A stretch of DNA of 23,617 nt from Gemmiger_A avium (GTDB lineage: Bacteria; Bacillota; Clostridia; Oscillospirales; Ruminococcaceae), in NCBI GenBank assembly GCA_019114585.1, contig DXFE01000094.1, positions 1 to 23,617 of the forward strand, read 5' to 3'. This document shows, in pieces, positions 22,931-23,617 of the stretch (within the stretch, counting starts at the first letter, position 1; each line of letters opens with the position of its first letter). Both the position numbers and the translations under genes were made by a program. A model generated the notes under the pieces. The model did not search any database and was not told the DNA's origin. It saw only the letters and a program-made list of their open reading frames with translations.

Positions 22931-22955
22931 ATTTTATTCTGGAGGTGGATGAGAA

Positions 22956-23204
22956 ATGAAACGGATCAAGGCGGCCTGCATCTGCCAGACCCTGCATTTT
23001 CAGCTCAAGGAGGACCAGCCCCGCAGCTATGCGGCGCGGATGGTGCAGGAAGAGGTGAAGCGATACAAGGAGTCGCTGGATGCCAGCCGGACCCGCTACC
23101 GGATTGAGGAGGAAACCACCCAGCCGGACGGCTCGGTGATCATCCGGATCATCAAGCAATACAACCAGAGCCCGGTGGGCGATTATCTGGAACCGAAACA
23201 ATAA
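22956..23204 (+). CDS. Small conserved protein of unknown function
   Basis: An 82-residue soluble, charged protein without signal peptide or membrane helix. It begins MKRIKAACICQTLHFQLKED, followed by a helical middle part (ARMVQEEVKRYKESLD) and a beta-rich end with QPDGSVIIRIIKQYN and GDYL. I recall similar small proteins in other Clostridia but no assigned function; no nucleic-acid-binding or enzyme motif is visible. ATG lies 8 nt after a GGAGGTG site. It sits between a leader hairpin and a terminator-like hairpin that abuts the MATE gene, so it could be linked in expression or function to that transporter. Confidence 0.8.
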   Translation: MKRIKAACICQTLHFQLKEDQPRSYAARMVQEEVKRYKESLDASRTRYRIEEETTQPDGSVIIRIIKQYNQSPVGDYLEPKQ

Positions 23205-23209
23205 ACACA

Positions 23210-23260
23210 AAAGCGAGTGGCCGCAGGCGTAAATCCAGCAAACGGCCACCCGCTTTTTTT
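23210..23260 (+). terminator. Hairpin/T-run directly abutting the MATE ribosome site
   Basis: AAAGCGAGTGGCCG (23210-23223) pairs with CGGCCACCCGCTTT (23243-23256) with one A-C mismatch around a 19-nt loop, followed by Ts to 23260. The SD GGAGG of the MATE gene starts at 23261 and its ATG at 23275, so there is no room for a promoter after it. Confidence 0.8.
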
Positions 23261-23274
23261 GGAGGTAGAGACCC

Positions 23275-23617
23275 ATGCAGGAAACAAGCAATTCCTTTTT
23301 GACCGAACAGCCGGTGGGACGGCTGATGGTCCGTTACGCAGTGCCCTGTGTCATATCGCTGCTGGTAGCGGCTTTGTACAATATTGTGGACCAGATCTTT
23401 ATCGGCAATGCCGTATATCTGGGCTCTTACGGCAACGCGGCCAATACGGTGGTATTTCCGCTGACGGTGGTGGCGTTGGCGGTGGCCGTGCTGATCGGGG
23501 ACGGCTGCTGCGCCTTTGTAAGCATCTGCCTGGGCGCAGGGGAACGCCGCACCGCCGGGCAGAGCGTGGGCTGTGCCGTGACCCTGAGCATCGCGGCGGG
23601 GCTGGTGCTGGCGGCGG
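23275..23617 (+). CDS. MATE family multidrug efflux transporter, N-terminal part (runs off window end)
   Basis: About 114 codons of a polytopic membrane protein that would export drugs or metabolites using a Na+ or H+ gradient. It begins MQETSNSFLTEQPVGRLMVRYAVPCVISLL, followed by LYNIVDQIFIGNAV, the conserved first-helix motif of MATE proteins, and further hydrophobic segments (VVFPLTVVALAVAVLIG; VTLSIAAGLVLAA). The sequence VSICLGAGERRTA matches the family loop S..lG.g....A. ATG 23275 is preceded by GGAGG (23261-23265) with a 9-nt spacer. The remaining roughly 330 residues lie outside the window. Confidence 0.92.
   Translation, partial: MQETSNSFLTEQPVGRLMVRYAVPCVISLLVAALYNIVDQIFIGNAVYLGSYGNAANTVVFPLTVVALAVAVLIGDGCCAFVSICLGAGERRTAGQSVGCAVTLSIAAGLVLAA

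Overview
The window looks like chromosomal housekeeping DNA from a high-GC Gram-positive gut anaerobe of the Oscillospiraceae/Ruminococcaceae type (Faecalibacterium, Gemmiger or Subdoligranulum relatives). Four things suggest this: strong GC-rich codon bias with AT-rich sigma-A-like promoters, consensus AGGAGG ribosome binding sites, a clostridial gene order (zapA, U32 protein, maf, mreBCD, PBP2, minD, mgsA), and the DUF4321, DUF4358/DHHW and small-gene/MATE content typical of Clostridia. The genus is an inference. I see no insertion sequence, CRISPR array, integrase or prophage structural gene.

Layout. Positions 1-1181 (minus) hold the N-terminal half of glycogen phosphorylase, transcribed away from a divergent, tightly packed + strand operon: zapA, a U32/RlhA-like protein, dut, a DUF4321 membrane protein and maf (1426-5180). 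A clear promoter then drives the elongasome operon mreB-mreC-mreD-PBP2 (5310-9938), which ends in a strong terminator. Next come a MinD-like ATPase and methylglyoxal synthase (10222-11433). In many Clostridia minC, minE and rodA would also sit here; they are absent. A third + strand operon has a CPBP membrane protease, tadA and an SDR that resembles the EF-P 5-aminopentanone reductase YmfI (11584-13774). It is followed by a GH25 lysozyme without a signal peptide and an AI-2E/PerM family exporter (to 16142).

A perfect bidirectional terminator (16175-16210) separates these from minus-strand genes: a YtcJ-like amidohydrolase, and the complete proline operon proC-proB-proA with its own promoter and terminator. 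A tRNA-Val(GAC) gene with encoded CCA, strong promoter and terminator lies upstream of proC. It is followed on the + strand by a translationally coupled DUF4358 lipoprotein and DHHW/SGNH-like protein pair. A small conserved gene of unknown function and the start of a MATE efflux transporter follow, each preceded by a hairpin plus T-run.

Most of the window can be assigned with good confidence. The points most worth a second look are the stripped-down min locus, the two hairpin/T-run elements around the small gene and MATE, the 24-bp dyad between glgP and zapA, the large hairpin inside the mre operon, and the signal-less lysozyme. I did not find a clearly new multi-gene system.
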